From Lentzea sp. NBRC 105346 (lineage in GTDB: Bacteria > Actinomycetota > Actinomycetes > Mycobacteriales > Pseudonocardiaceae): a stretch of 64,000 bases of DNA. The DNA lies in contig NZ_BSTQ01000009.1 in NCBI RefSeq assembly GCF_030269605.1, forward strand, positions 1 to 64,000. Reading direction: 5' to 3'. Positions 7,786 through 16,525 of this stretch are shown here, one piece after another. The position numbers and the translations under genes are program-made. The notes below the pieces were generated by a model. The model ran no database searches and was not told the origin of the DNA. It saw only the letters and a list, made by a program, of their open reading frames with translations. The number at the start of each line of letters is the position of its first letter. Position 1 is the stretch's first letter.

Positions 7786-10089
7786 ATGCGTGTGGTGACG
7801 GAGCTGGCGGGGACCTGCGAGACCTGCGGAGCCGCGACCTCCACGGGCAGGCGCAGGCACGCGAGGTACTGCTCCAATGCCTGCCGTCAGCGGGCCTACC
7901 GGCAACGCGCGTCGCGCGACATCGACCTGTCGGCCTCGCTGGACAGCTTCATCGGCCGCGCGGACGAGCTGGCCTATCTGCAACGGCTGGCCGGCGCCTG
8001 CCGGATGCTCACGCTCGTCGGACCCGCCGGTGTCGGGAAGACCAGGTTGGCCAAGGAGTTCGCGCCGGACGCGGTGTGGGTCGAACTCGGTTCGGTCTAC
8101 CAGGGCGAGTTCGTCGTGCAGGCCATCGCGACCGCGCTGGGCGTCGCCGAGGTGGCGCGCGAGCCCGTGGTGCGCACGCTGCTGCGCACGTTGTCGGAAC
8201 GATCGTTGTTGCTGGTGCTGGACAACTGCGAGCACATGGTCGCGGAGTGCGCGCACCTGGTCGAGGCGCTGCTGATGGGCTGTCCGGGCATCCGGGTGCT
8301 GGCGACCAGCCGCGAGGCGCTGCGCGTGCCCGGCGAGGTCGTCTACCAGGTGCACCCGCTGCCGATCGCGTCGGCGGTCGAGCTGTTCGAGGACCGCGCG
8401 CGGGCGAACAACCTCGGCCTGACGTTCGACCTGGCCGACCAGGAGATCATGTCGAGCGTCTGCGCCCGCCTGGACGGCCTGCCGCTCGCGATCGAGCTGG
8501 CCGCGCGACTGGTGACCGTGCTGCCGGTCGCCGAGGTGCTGGCGCGGCTGGACGACCGGCTGGCGTTGCTCAACCGCGGCAACCGCACGGCGGCCGAGCG
8601 GCACCAGAGCCTGCGGGCGGCGATCGAGTGGAGCTACGACAACCTCGACGCCCACGAGCAGCGGGTGTTCCGCCGGCTGTCGCCGTTCTCCGGCGGCTTC
8701 GGCGTCGACATCGCGGTCGCCGCGTGCGCGGACGAGACGCTGCCGCCGGACCGCGTGCTGGGACTTTTGTCCGTGCTCGTGGCGAAGTCGCTGCTGGTCG
8801 CGACAACGTCGGCGAACGGCGTGGCGCGGTTCGACCAGCTCGAGTCCGTCCGCCTGTACGGCAAGGAGAAGCTCGTCGAGTCCGGCGAGTGCGACGCGAC
8901 CACTCTCGGCGTGGTCGCGTGGTTCATGGAGGTGTGGCGCAAGTTCTCGCTCTCCATGTTCAGCCCGTCCGAGCTGCTGGAACCGCTGAGCGCGGAGTCC
9001 GGCGCGCTGCAGCTGGCCGTCGAGTGGGCGACCTCCCGGCGTGACCCGTCCGAACTGCCGCTGGCGACGCTGCTCGCCGTGACGTGGCGCGACCAGGGCT
9101 ATGTGTCGGAGGGGCGACGGCTGCTGGACAACGTCGTGCGCACGTCCGACGGCACCCCCGAGGACCGCTGCATCGCGCTGTGCCACCTGGCCTTCCTCGC
9201 GGGTACCGACCTCAACGACGCGGCCGGCTTCCGCTTCGCCGAACAGGCGGTCGAACTGGCCCGCGGCCTGGACTCCCCGATCGCGCTGGCCCGCGCGTTG
9301 AACGGCCTCGCCGGCGAGCACACCCGCGCCGAACGCCTCGACCACGCGCGCAAGTACTACGAGGAGGCCGTGGCGCTGCTGGCGCCGGTGGGGGAGCCGC
9401 TCGACATCGCGATCGTCGAGCACAACCTCGCGTGGGTCGCGCTGCAAAGCGGTGACGTCGAGTTCGCGGACCAGCTGATCGACGACGTCCTACCGGTCTA
9501 CCGCAGGCTCGCACCGCCGCCGCGGTTGGCCGTGTTCCTGCACACCGTGGGCATCCGCGCTTTACGTCGCGGTGATCTCGACGAGGCCTTGGCCCGGTTC
9601 CAGGAGTCGGTGCGTACCTGTTCGGTCGGCAGCTTCTGGTTCTCGCACGTCATCGAGGGGCTCGCCATGGTCGCCCTGCGCCGCGGCGACCCCCGCCGCG
9701 CCCTGCGGCTGGTCGGCGCCGCGTCCCGAGTGCGGACCGTGGGCCAGGCCAAGCAGGACGCGCAGTGGCAGGAGGAGCTGCACGCCACGATCCGCTCGTG
9801 CCGCGCGGTGCTGGAGCACTCGGAGGCGGAGGACGTGCTGGCGGCGGGGCGGGAGATGACGCCCGAGCAGGTCGTCGAGTACGTGCTCGACGCCGAGCCC
9901 GAGCGGGTGCTGTCCGACCGGGAGCGCCAGGTCGTGTCGCTCGTGGCCGCTGGGCACACCAACCAGCGGATCGGGTCGACGTTGCACATCTCGGAACGGA
10001 CCGTCGAGGCTCATTTGCAGCGGGTGCGGCAGAAGCTCGATCTGCGTTCGCGCACGCAGATCGCGGCTTGGGCGGCGCAGCACTTGTAA
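7786..10089 (+). CDS. Large ATPase-type LuxR family transcriptional regulator with N-terminal Cys motif
   Basis: 767 residues from the ATG at 7786; a TTG at 7777 in the same frame is less likely. An N-terminal zinc-finger-like segment has C11, C14, C29 and C33. A P-loop ATPase follows, with GPAGVGKT at about 79-86 and LLLVLDNCEH as the Walker B region, then a helical repeat region resembling TPR, and a C-terminal LuxR helix-turn-helix of about 60 residues (SDRERQVVSLVAAGHTNQRI). This is the AfsR/MalT-like STAND layout without a SARP domain. It probably senses a small molecule and activates nearby genes; the divergent GH97 gene and the downstream glycosidases are natural candidates. Palindromes before the start suggest autoregulation. 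Confidence 0.88.
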   Translation: MRVVTELAGTCETCGAATSTGRRRHARYCSNACRQRAYRQRASRDIDLSASLDSFIGRADELAYLQRLAGACRMLTLVGPAGVGKTRLAKEFAPDAVWVELGSVYQGEFVVQAIATALGVAEVAREPVVRTLLRTLSERSLLLVLDNCEHMVAECAHLVEALLMGCPGIRVLATSREALRVPGEVVYQVHPLPIASAVELFEDRARANNLGLTFDLADQEIMSSVCARLDGLPLAIELAARLVTVLPVAEVLARLDDRLALLNRGNRTAAERHQSLRAAIEWSYDNLDAHEQRVFRRLSPFSGGFGVDIAVAACADETLPPDRVLGLLSVLVAKSLLVATTSANGVARFDQLESVRLYGKEKLVESGECDATTLGVVAWFMEVWRKFSLSMFSPSELLEPLSAESGALQLAVEWATSRRDPSELPLATLLAVTWRDQGYVSEGRRLLDNVVRTSDGTPEDRCIALCHLAFLAGTDLNDAAGFRFAEQAVELARGLDSPIALARALNGLAGEHTRAERLDHARKYYEEAVALLAPVGEPLDIAIVEHNLAWVALQSGDVEFADQLIDDVLPVYRRLAPPPRLAVFLHTVGIRALRRGDLDEALARFQESVRTCSVGSFWFSHVIEGLAMVALRRGDPRRALRLVGAASRVRTVGQAKQDAQWQEELHATIRSCRAVLEHSEAEDVLAAGREMTPEQVVEYVLDAEPERVLSDRERQVVSLVAAGHTNQRIGSTLHISERTVEAHLQRVRQKLDLRSRTQIAAWAAQHL

Positions 10090-10458
10090 CACCGCCGTCT
10101 CGTGTTACGCCTTGCGGGTTTTGCCGACTGCCGCATGATCACGAGCCGCTTTAGCGTTGGTGCATCGGACGTCCTTGACGTCACAGGTCCGGGTACCCGT
10201 CGCCGGTGAGCGGGGCCCGCGAGGCCCGCCGCGGGTCCAGCCCCCGCGGCGGGCCTCGTTGCTTTGCCTCGGGGGTGGGTGCCCGCGAAGGCGCCGGCGC
10301 TGGTTACCACGGGGTGGGGTGACCGATGGGGCGAGGGCGACCACCGACGGGGGTCCGGGGGCCAAGCCCGCCGGGCGGGGTCTGGGGGTTGCCCCCCAGA
10401 AAACACCCCCCGAGAGCAATGGCGAGCGCTCTCCGCGAGCAGGCTCCGCCTGCTCGAG
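10090..10458. other. Intergenic segment with hairpins
   Basis: No convincing gene. It holds the terminator-like hairpin at 10221-10257, a GC-rich stretch with a second stem TCTGGGGGTTGCCCCCCAGA at 10381-10400, and the stem GAGCAGGC/GCCTGCTC at 10437-10455 immediately 3' of the leftward tRNA gene, which may aid its termination or processing. Confidence 0.5.
10221..10257 (+). terminator. Strong GC hairpin downstream of the LuxR gene
   Basis: Fifteen-base perfect arms GAGGCCCGCCGCGGG and its complement around a 7-base loop, followed on the plus strand by GTTGCTTTGCC. It is 130 bases past the stop codon at 10089 and probably ends that transcript. Confidence 0.55.
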
Positions 10459-10532
10459 TGGGGTCGGGGGGACTCGAACCCCCACTGGCTGGAACCTAAA
10501 TCCAGTGCCTCTGCCAATTGGGCTACGACCCC
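10459..10532 (-). tRNA. tRNA with UAG anticodon (Leu by codon), short variable loop
   Basis: The minus strand folds as a 74-base tRNA: acceptor GGGGTCG/CGACCCC, D-arm GCC/GGC with loop CAATTGGCAGA, anticodon stem CTGGA/TCCAG with loop TTTAGGT (anticodon TAG, reading CUA/CUN leucine codons), variable loop CCAGT, T-arm GGGGG-TTCGAGT-CCCCC, discriminator A73. CCA is not encoded. The odd point is the five-base variable loop, because bacterial leucine tRNAs normally have a long extra arm. The discriminator A fits leucine, but the class I body leaves the charging enzyme uncertain. Confidence 0.85.
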
Positions 10533-10598
10533 GGCGGTGGGCAAGCCTATCGGTTGCTCCACTACGGTGTGCACATACCGCTGCTAGGGAGGACTTCT

Positions 10599-10820
10599 GT
10601 GGCTCGCGACCCCGACACCATCCAGCGTGAGATCGAGCAGGCGCGTGACGCGCTGGCCGCGACGCTCGACGAGCTCGGCGAGCGGGCGAACCCGCAGAAG
10701 CTCGTCGACACGGGCAAGGCGAACCTCCTCGCCACGCTGAACGAGCCGAAGGTCAAGTACACCCTGATCGCAGTGGGTGCGGTGGTGGCGTTCGGCCTCC
10801 TCCGCAAGCTTTTCCGCTGA
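10599..10820 (+). CDS. DUF3618 family small membrane-anchored protein
   Basis: 73 residues from the GTG at 10599, preceded by AGGGAGGA five bases upstream. The N-terminal half is a charged helix (RDPDTIQREIEQARDALAAT, then LDELGERANPQKLV), characteristic of DUF3618. A single hydrophobic segment near the C-terminus (YTLIAVGAVVAFGLL) is followed by a basic tail (RKLFR), suggesting a tail-anchored membrane protein. Function is unknown; family members are often found near envelope or phage-shock-like genes. It is followed directly by the long hairpin at 10829. Confidence 0.85.
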   Translation: MARDPDTIQREIEQARDALAATLDELGERANPQKLVDTGKANLLATLNEPKVKYTLIAVGAVVAFGLLRKLFR

Positions 10821-10828
10821 TCAGTGCT

Positions 10829-10870
10829 CGTGAGTGGTTTCCGTCGCTATGACGACGGAAACCACTCACG
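10829..10870. terminator. Long perfect hairpin, bidirectional terminator (repeat type A)
   Basis: Eighteen-base arms (CGTGAGTGGTTTCCGTCG and its exact complement) with loop CTATGA, between the DUF3618 gene and the convergent TetR gene, whose stop codon it touches. Almost the same hairpin recurs at 28273-28314, again between convergent genes. Confidence 0.7.
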
Positions 10871-11480
10871 ACCTGACGAGGGGGACGAGGACCTGCTCGA
10901 CGATCTTCTCCACGAACGCCTCGTCGAGCGGGTCGCCCGTCAGCATCAACCGATAGGTCAACGCCGCCCCCGCGAGTTCGACGGCCATGCCGCGTGGCGC
11001 GTCGGGGCGTAGTTCGCCGCGCTCGGACGCGCGGTCGAGGATGCCCTGCAGCGTGTTGCGCTGCGAGATCAGGAAGGTCTCGCGGAACGCGGCGGCGAGC
11101 TCCGGCTCGTGGGGCAGTTCGCCGACGAGGGCCTGCGCCGCCTTGCCGATCGGGCCGGACAGGAACGCGGCGAACGAGGACAGGAACGAGCGCAGGTCAC
11201 CGGCCAGCGACCCCGTGTCGGGGGCGGCCAGGTTCTGCGACGCGAGCTGCGTGCACGTGTCGATCACGAGGTCGAGCTTCGACTCCCAGCGGCGGTAGAT
11301 GGTCGCTTTGCCGGCACGGGCGCGCGCGGCTACGGCGTCCATCGTCAGTGCGCGGTAGCCGACCTCGGCCATCACTTCCAGGGCGGCCTGTCGTAAGGCG
11401 TCGTCCCTGCTGGCGTCGCGCGGCCGTCCGCGTTGCACGGATCTGTTGTCGCCGCTGTACGCCGCTGTCGTCACGGCCAT
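10866..11480 (-). CDS. TetR family transcriptional regulator
   Basis: 204 residues from the ATG at 11480, which has AGGGAGGTGGC directly upstream; a longer frame to 11516 would read through this site. The N-terminal helix-turn-helix region includes ALEVMAEVGYRALTMDAVAA and then GKATIYRRWESKLDLV, the typical TetR recognition helix. The C-terminal ligand domain is of the TetR_C type with SFLSSFAAFLSGPIGKAAQA. Target unknown; the rightward GH95-like gene starts 222 bases beyond its start, so the shared region 11481-11702 may be its site of action. Confidence 0.88.
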   Translation of the reverse strand: MAVTTAAYSGDNRSVQRGRPRDASRDDALRQAALEVMAEVGYRALTMDAVAARARAGKATIYRRWESKLDLVIDTCTQLASQNLAAPDTGSLAGDLRSFLSSFAAFLSGPIGKAAQALVGELPHEPELAAAFRETFLISQRNTLQGILDRASERGELRPDAPRGMAVELAGAALTYRLMLTGDPLDEAFVEKIVEQVLVPLVRS

Positions 11481-11702
11481 GCCACCTCCCTGGAGAACGG
11501 GCACAGCACGGCCCATAGGCCGGACATCCTAGGCGTCCGGATGAGCATCGAGGCCCAAACGCGCCCGATGTTGCTTCATGTTCTTTGTAGTTGGCTCTTG
11601 CGCGATGTGGCCCAGAACTCCTACCTTTCCGAATTGTCTGGACCAGGCTGCACCGCCGCGCACCTGGACCGCTGTTGTCGGCCTGCGCGGTGAGGAGCTG
11701 GG

Positions 11703-14000
11703 ATGGGCGTGGACAGAAGGGCTTTCCTCGGCGGCACCACGGCGGCGGTCACCGCCGGCCTGCTCGTTCCCACGGGAGCTCATGCCGTTGCGGAGCCGCT
11801 GTCATCCGACGTCTCTGCTTGCGAAGGTATGTCGGAACTTGATTGGCGCGCGTTCATCGGCGCGCAGGACCTCATCTGGAAGTCGGCGCCGACGAAGTAC
11901 GGGCAGGCGCCGTTCCTCGGGGACGGCCGGCTCGGCAGCGTCGTGTACGCCGAGGGCAACACCGTGCGGTTCACCGTGCAGCACGCCGAGGTGCAGGACC
12001 ACCGCGCCAAGGACGGCACCCAGTTCGGCGTCTGCCGCCTGCCCGTCGGCAACCTCGTCGTCACTGCGACCGGCACGGTCACCGGGATCGACTGGCGCCT
12101 CGACCTGTGGAACGCCGAACTCAAGGGGACCGTCACGACCGACAAGGGCGTGATCGAGTTCCGCGCGTACGTGCACACCTCGCGGTCCGTGTTGCGCATC
12201 AAGGTCGAGACCGAGGGGCAGGAAGAGCCCGTCGTCGCGTTCAACCCGTCGAAGGCCATCCCGCCGCGCGCGGCGTTCAACCCGTTGCCCGAGGGCTACC
12301 AGTTCAACCCGGACTTCACGACCAGGACCGACGGCAAGGAACAGCTGGTCACGCAGAACCTGCTCGTCGGCGGCCAGACCGCGACCGCTTATCGGATCAC
12401 CAAGGGCCGCCGCAGCCAGACCCTGCTGCTCGCCGTCGCGCACACGTACCCGGACGCTACGGCCGAGGTGAAGGCGCTCAGCCTGGTGCGGTCGGCGGCG
12501 GCGCTCGGCGACCGGATGCTCGAGGTCACCCACCGGATGTGGTGGAACGCCTTCTACCAGAAGAGCTTCCTGTCGATTCCGGACCAGCGGATGCAGTCGT
12601 TCTACTGGATCCAGCTCTACAAGGTGGCGTCCGGCTCGCGCGCCGGCGGGCCCGTGATGGCGACGACCGGGCCGTGGCTGGAGAGCACGCCGTGGGCCGG
12701 CGCCTGGTGGAACCTGAACATGCAGCTGCAGTACTGGCTGCTGCACGGTTCCGGGCACCTCGAGCTGGACGCGATCACCACGACGCTGAAGGCCAACCAG
12801 GAGCAGCTCGTCAAGAACGTGCGGCCGGAGTACCAGCACGACTCGGCCGGCGTGAACCGCAGCACCGACCGGTTCACCAGCAACACCGGCTTCCTCGCCG
12901 TGCCCAGCCCCGGCGGCGGCACGAAGGAGCTCGGCAACCTGACGTGGGCGCTGCACAACGTGTGGCTGTCGTACCGGCACTCGATGAACAAGACGATCCT
13001 CGCCGACGTCGTGTTCCCGTTGCTGCGCCGGGCGATCAACTACTACCTGCACTTCCTGACCAAGGGCAACGATGGCAAGCTGCACCTCGACGAGACCACC
13101 TCGCCCGAGTACGGCAACGCGCCCGACTGCAACTACGACCTGCAGCTGATCCGGTGGGGCTGCCAGACGCTGATCGACTCTGCGAAGATCCTCAAGATCG
13201 AGGACCCACTGGCGCCCAAGTGGCAGGAGGTCCTGGACAACCTCGTGCCGTTCCCGGTGAACGAGAACGGCTTCATGATCGGTGCCGGGGTGCCGTTCGC
13301 GGTGTCGCACCGGCACTTCTCGCACCTGCTCGCGATGTTCCCGCTGATGACGGTGAACTGGGAGCAGCCGGAGAACCGCGAGCTCATCGAGAAGTCGTTG
13401 CACCACTGGATGTCGCTCGAACCCGCGCACCGCGGCTACAGCTACTCCGGCTCCGGCTCGATCGCCGCGCGCATGTTCCGCGGCGACGAGGCGCTCGCGT
13501 ACTTCGTGAAGCTGTTCGACACCACCAAGCGGTTCCCGGTGCTGGAGAACACGATGTACACCGAGGCCGGACCGGTCGTCGAGACGCCGCTCTCCGGTGC
13601 GCAGACCATCCACGACTTCCTCCTGCAGAGCTGGGGCGGCGTGATCCGCGTCTTCCCGGCCGTGCCGTCGGTGTGGAAAGACGCCATGATCGACCGGCAC
13701 TCCGCGGAGGGCGGGTTCGACGTCACCGCCCGCCGCGCCGCGGGGAAGACCGAGTTCGTGCTCGTGCGCAGCCGCGCGGGCGAACCGCTGGTGCTGCGGC
13801 ACGGCATCGAGGGCGAGGTCACCGTGCGCACGCCGTCCGGCGGGCCGGTCCAGCACCGCGACCGCGGTGACGGGACGCTGGAGATCGAGCTCGCCAAGGG
13901 CCGCGAGGTGCTCGTGCACCCCAAGGGGAAGCGGCCCGACCTGACCGTCAAACCCGTCGCCATCTCCGTCCCCGGCAAGCCGTGGGGCCTGCCGGGCTGA
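11703..14000 (+). CDS. Tat-exported GH95-like glycoside hydrolase
   Basis: 765 residues. The N-terminus MGVDRRAFLGGTTAAVTAG is a twin-arginine signal, with cleavage near THA (about residue 27). The body shows the GH95 (alpha-L-fucosidase/alpha-L-galactosidase) layout: an N-terminal beta domain beginning with a substrate-contact strand (FLGDGRLGSVVYAEG), an all-helical barrel from about 260 to 660 with HRHFSHLLAMFPL and AHRGYSYSGSGSIAARM, and a C-terminal beta domain with FLLQSWGGVIRVFPAVPS. Some family motifs are altered, so the exact sugar is uncertain. An AGGAG precedes the ATG. It is followed after 55 bases by the GH27 gene in the same direction, probably one transcript. Confidence 0.82.
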   Translation: MGVDRRAFLGGTTAAVTAGLLVPTGAHAVAEPLSSDVSACEGMSELDWRAFIGAQDLIWKSAPTKYGQAPFLGDGRLGSVVYAEGNTVRFTVQHAEVQDHRAKDGTQFGVCRLPVGNLVVTATGTVTGIDWRLDLWNAELKGTVTTDKGVIEFRAYVHTSRSVLRIKVETEGQEEPVVAFNPSKAIPPRAAFNPLPEGYQFNPDFTTRTDGKEQLVTQNLLVGGQTATAYRITKGRRSQTLLLAVAHTYPDATAEVKALSLVRSAAALGDRMLEVTHRMWWNAFYQKSFLSIPDQRMQSFYWIQLYKVASGSRAGGPVMATTGPWLESTPWAGAWWNLNMQLQYWLLHGSGHLELDAITTTLKANQEQLVKNVRPEYQHDSAGVNRSTDRFTSNTGFLAVPSPGGGTKELGNLTWALHNVWLSYRHSMNKTILADVVFPLLRRAINYYLHFLTKGNDGKLHLDETTSPEYGNAPDCNYDLQLIRWGCQTLIDSAKILKIEDPLAPKWQEVLDNLVPFPVNENGFMIGAGVPFAVSHRHFSHLLAMFPLMTVNWEQPENRELIEKSLHHWMSLEPAHRGYSYSGSGSIAARMFRGDEALAYFVKLFDTTKRFPVLENTMYTEAGPVVETPLSGAQTIHDFLLQSWGGVIRVFPAVPSVWKDAMIDRHSAEGGFDVTARRAAGKTEFVLVRSRAGEPLVLRHGIEGEVTVRTPSGGPVQHRDRGDGTLEIELAKGREVLVHPKGKRPDLTVKPVAISVPGKPWGLPG

Positions 14001-14055
14001 CGCCCAACGCTGTATTCCGTCGCCACCCGCTCACATCGGTGTGAAAGGAAAACCC

Positions 14056-15720
14056 ATGCGCAGGCAAGTTCTCGCGCTGGCAACGGCACTGTCCACAATG
14101 GTCAGTGCAGGTGTGCTCGCCCTGGCCGTGGCACCCGCGGCCGAGGCGCTGCCGGACGGACTGGCGTTGACGCCCCCGATGGGCTTCAACAACTGGAACA
14201 CCACCGCGTGCCGGGCGGAGTTCAACGAGGCGATGGTCAAGGGCATCGCCGACATCTTCGTCAACAAGGGCCTCAAGGACGCGGGCTACCAGTACGTCAA
14301 CATCGACGACTGCTGGGCCGAGAAGTCCCGGGACGCCAACGGAAAGCTCGTCCCGAACAAGACGCGCTTCCCGAACGGCATCAAGGCCGTCGCGGACTAC
14401 GTGCACTCCAAGGGCCTGAAGTTCGGCATCTACACGAGCGCGGGCACCAAGACGTGCAACAAGGACAACGGCTTCCCCGGCGGCCTGAACCACGAGGAGT
14501 CCGACGCTCAGCAGTTCGCGTCGTGGGGCGTGGACTACCTCAAGTACGACAACTGCAACAACCAGGGTGTCGACGCCAAGCAGCGCTACCGCAAGATGCG
14601 CGACGCGCTGAAGAAGACCGGCCGCCCGATCGTGTTCTCGCTGTGCGAGTGGGGCCAGAACAAGCCGTGGGAGTGGGCCAGCGACACCGGCCACCTGTGG
14701 CGCACCACCGGTGACATCAACGACACGTGGCCGCGCACCATGTCGATCTACGAGAAGAACGTCGTGCTCGACAAGTACGCGGGCCCCGGCCACTGGAACG
14801 ACCCGGACATGCTCGAGGTCGGCAACGGCAAGATGTCCGCGACCGAGTACCGCAGCCACTTCAGCCTGTGGGCGGTCATGGCCGCGCCGCTGCTGATCGG
14901 CTCGGACCTGCGCAAGGTCAACGCCGACACGTTCACCATCCTGGAGAACCGCGACGTCATCGCCGTCGACCAGGACAAGCTCGGCAAGCAGGGCAGGCGG
15001 ATCAAGACGACCGGCACGTCCGGCACCGACGTGATCGTGAAGGACCTGGCCAACGGCGACAAGGCCGTCGCGCTGTTCAACAAGACCGGCGGCACGGCCA
15101 CGATCAGCACCTCGCTGCAGGAGATCGGCTTCGGCTCCGGCACGGCGACGCTGAAGGATCTCTGGTCCAAGGCGACCCGCAACACCACCGGCGCGATCAG
15201 CGCCTCGGTCCCGTCGCACGGCACGGTGATCTACCGGGTCAGCAAGAACGGCGGCGGCCAGCTGCCGACGCCGCCCGCGGGCACCACGGACCTGTCCGAG
15301 TTCGACGCGACGTCGTCGACCAACGGCTGGGGCCCGGTCGAGATCGACAAGAGCGTCGGCGGCAACCAGGCCGGTGACGGCAAGGCGCTGACGATCAACG
15401 GCGTCACCCACACGAAGGGCTTCGGCGCGCACGCGTCGTCGTCGATCGAGTTCTACCTGGGCAAGAAGTGCTCGACCATCTCGGTGGCGGTGGGTGTCGA
15501 CGACGAGGTCGCGGTCGGAAAGGGGAGCGTGGTGTTCCAGATCTTCGCGGACTCCGCGAAGGTCGCGGACAGCGGCAAGCTCACCGGGACCGATCCACAG
15601 AAGACACTGACGGCGTCCCTGACGGATGCGGAGAACCTCCGCCTCGTCGTCACCGATTCGGGTGACGGCATCAACTCCGATCACGCCGACTGGGCGTCAC
15701 CGCGTATCACCTGTGCGTAG
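14056..15720 (+). CDS. Secreted GH27 alpha-galactosidase with NPCBM domain
   Basis: 554 residues from the ATG at 14056 with AAAGGA upstream. Signal peptide about 1-31. The GH27 barrel begins with LTPPMGFNNWN (about 38-48). The nucleophile is D165 in YLKYDNCN and the acid/base is D251 in WNDPDMLEVGN. A C-terminal beta domain follows and then an NPCBM domain from about 420 to the end, beginning near TDLSEFDATSS. GH27 enzymes release terminal alpha-galactose (some members act on related sugars). A paralogue with an extra NEW3 domain is at 50301-52316. Probably co-transcribed with the GH95-like gene upstream, and ended by the hairpin at 15741. Confidence 0.92.
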   Translation: MRRQVLALATALSTMVSAGVLALAVAPAAEALPDGLALTPPMGFNNWNTTACRAEFNEAMVKGIADIFVNKGLKDAGYQYVNIDDCWAEKSRDANGKLVPNKTRFPNGIKAVADYVHSKGLKFGIYTSAGTKTCNKDNGFPGGLNHEESDAQQFASWGVDYLKYDNCNNQGVDAKQRYRKMRDALKKTGRPIVFSLCEWGQNKPWEWASDTGHLWRTTGDINDTWPRTMSIYEKNVVLDKYAGPGHWNDPDMLEVGNGKMSATEYRSHFSLWAVMAAPLLIGSDLRKVNADTFTILENRDVIAVDQDKLGKQGRRIKTTGTSGTDVIVKDLANGDKAVALFNKTGGTATISTSLQEIGFGSGTATLKDLWSKATRNTTGAISASVPSHGTVIYRVSKNGGGQLPTPPAGTTDLSEFDATSSTNGWGPVEIDKSVGGNQAGDGKALTINGVTHTKGFGAHASSSIEFYLGKKCSTISVAVGVDDEVAVGKGSVVFQIFADSAKVADSGKLTGTDPQKTLTASLTDAENLRLVVTDSGDGINSDHADWASPRITCA

Positions 15721-15740
15721 TACGTGTCCCGTTTAAACCA

Positions 15741-15781
15741 CCCGGATGTGGGTAATGCGTGTAACGCAGCCCACATCCGGG
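15741..15781 (+). terminator. Hairpin after the GH27 gene
   Basis: Arms CCCGGATGTGGG and CCCACATCCGGG, with an inner GCGT/ACGC stem in the interior, 20 bases after the GH27 stop codon. It also lies just before the promoter region of the next gene (GTTATATAAACCGG), so attenuation is an alternative role. Confidence 0.6.
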
Positions 15782-15796
15782 TTATATAAACCGGAT

Positions 15797-16444
15797 ATGA
15801 ATAGAGCCCGGATAGTCCCCACCTTCGTGGCTGCTCTCGGTCTGGCGCTGGCGCCTGCGATGGCTCTGGCGGATCCCGGCAACGGCAACGGCAACGGGAT
15901 CACGAACAACCCGCACGTCCCACCTGGACAGTCCGATCAGGACTTGACCCAGCCCCAGGAGCCGTCCAACGCCGACTTCACGGACAACGGCGCGAACACG
16001 TCGGGTCCGTACGACTCGACCCGCGACGGCTCGCCGTCACTGAACGGCAACGGCACCGGCGAAGCCGTGGGCAAGCCGTGCGCCGGCTGCGTCGGCAAGG
16101 CCGACAACAAGAACCCGCCCGGACAGATGCCCGACGGCTCGGACCTCAACGCGGGCTACGAGTGCGACACCAACCACGGCATCGGCAAGACCAACCCGGC
16201 GCACACCGGGTGCAAGCCGACCACGCCTCCGACGAGTTCCACCCCGCCGCCGTCGAACCCGCCGTCCTCGGACACCCCGGCACCTCCCGGTGGTGCCCAG
16301 GCCGGCGGCGAAGCGGCGAAGGCGGCGGCCGACGAACTCGCGTTCACCGGGTTCGACCTGCTGCCTGCCGGTCTCGCGGGCCTCGTGCTCGTCGGTGCCG
16401 GTGGCACGGCCCTGGTCGTCGGCCGGAGGTCGCGCCGGTCCTGA
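15797..16444 (+). CDS. LAxTG-type cell-wall-anchored secreted protein
   Basis: 215 residues from the ATG at 15797. A longer frame from 15746 would include the upstream hairpin and is rejected. Signal peptide about 1-25 (ends ALA). The mature part is low in hydrophobics and rich in Asn, Gly and Pro, with four cysteines (KPCAGC, YECDT, HTGCK), a Thr/Pro/Ser-rich stalk, then ELAFTG, a hydrophobic helix and a basic tail (GRRSRRS). LAxTG followed by membrane helix and Arg tail is the sorting signal used by class E sortases of actinomycetes. The surface function is unknown. The promoter region is unusually AT-rich (TTATATAAA at 15782). Confidence 0.82.
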   Translation: MNRARIVPTFVAALGLALAPAMALADPGNGNGNGITNNPHVPPGQSDQDLTQPQEPSNADFTDNGANTSGPYDSTRDGSPSLNGNGTGEAVGKPCAGCVGKADNKNPPGQMPDGSDLNAGYECDTNHGIGKTNPAHTGCKPTTPPTSSTPPPSNPPSSDTPAPPGGAQAGGEAAKAAADELAFTGFDLLPAGLAGLVLVGAGGTALVVGRRSRRS

Positions 16445-16525
16445 CGAGAGTTGCCCCACCCCGGCCGCGGCCCGCGTTCCTACCGGGCCGCGGTCTTCTA
16501 CGCTGGGGTTCTGGGGGTAGAGATC

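Noticed and set aside
10140-10215. A tRNA-like stretch (TTTAGCGTTGGTGCATC, GGACGTCCTTGACGTC)
   Set aside because: The anticodon stem has only four pairs, position 33 is not T, and no T-loop TTCRANY is present, so it is not a tRNA gene.
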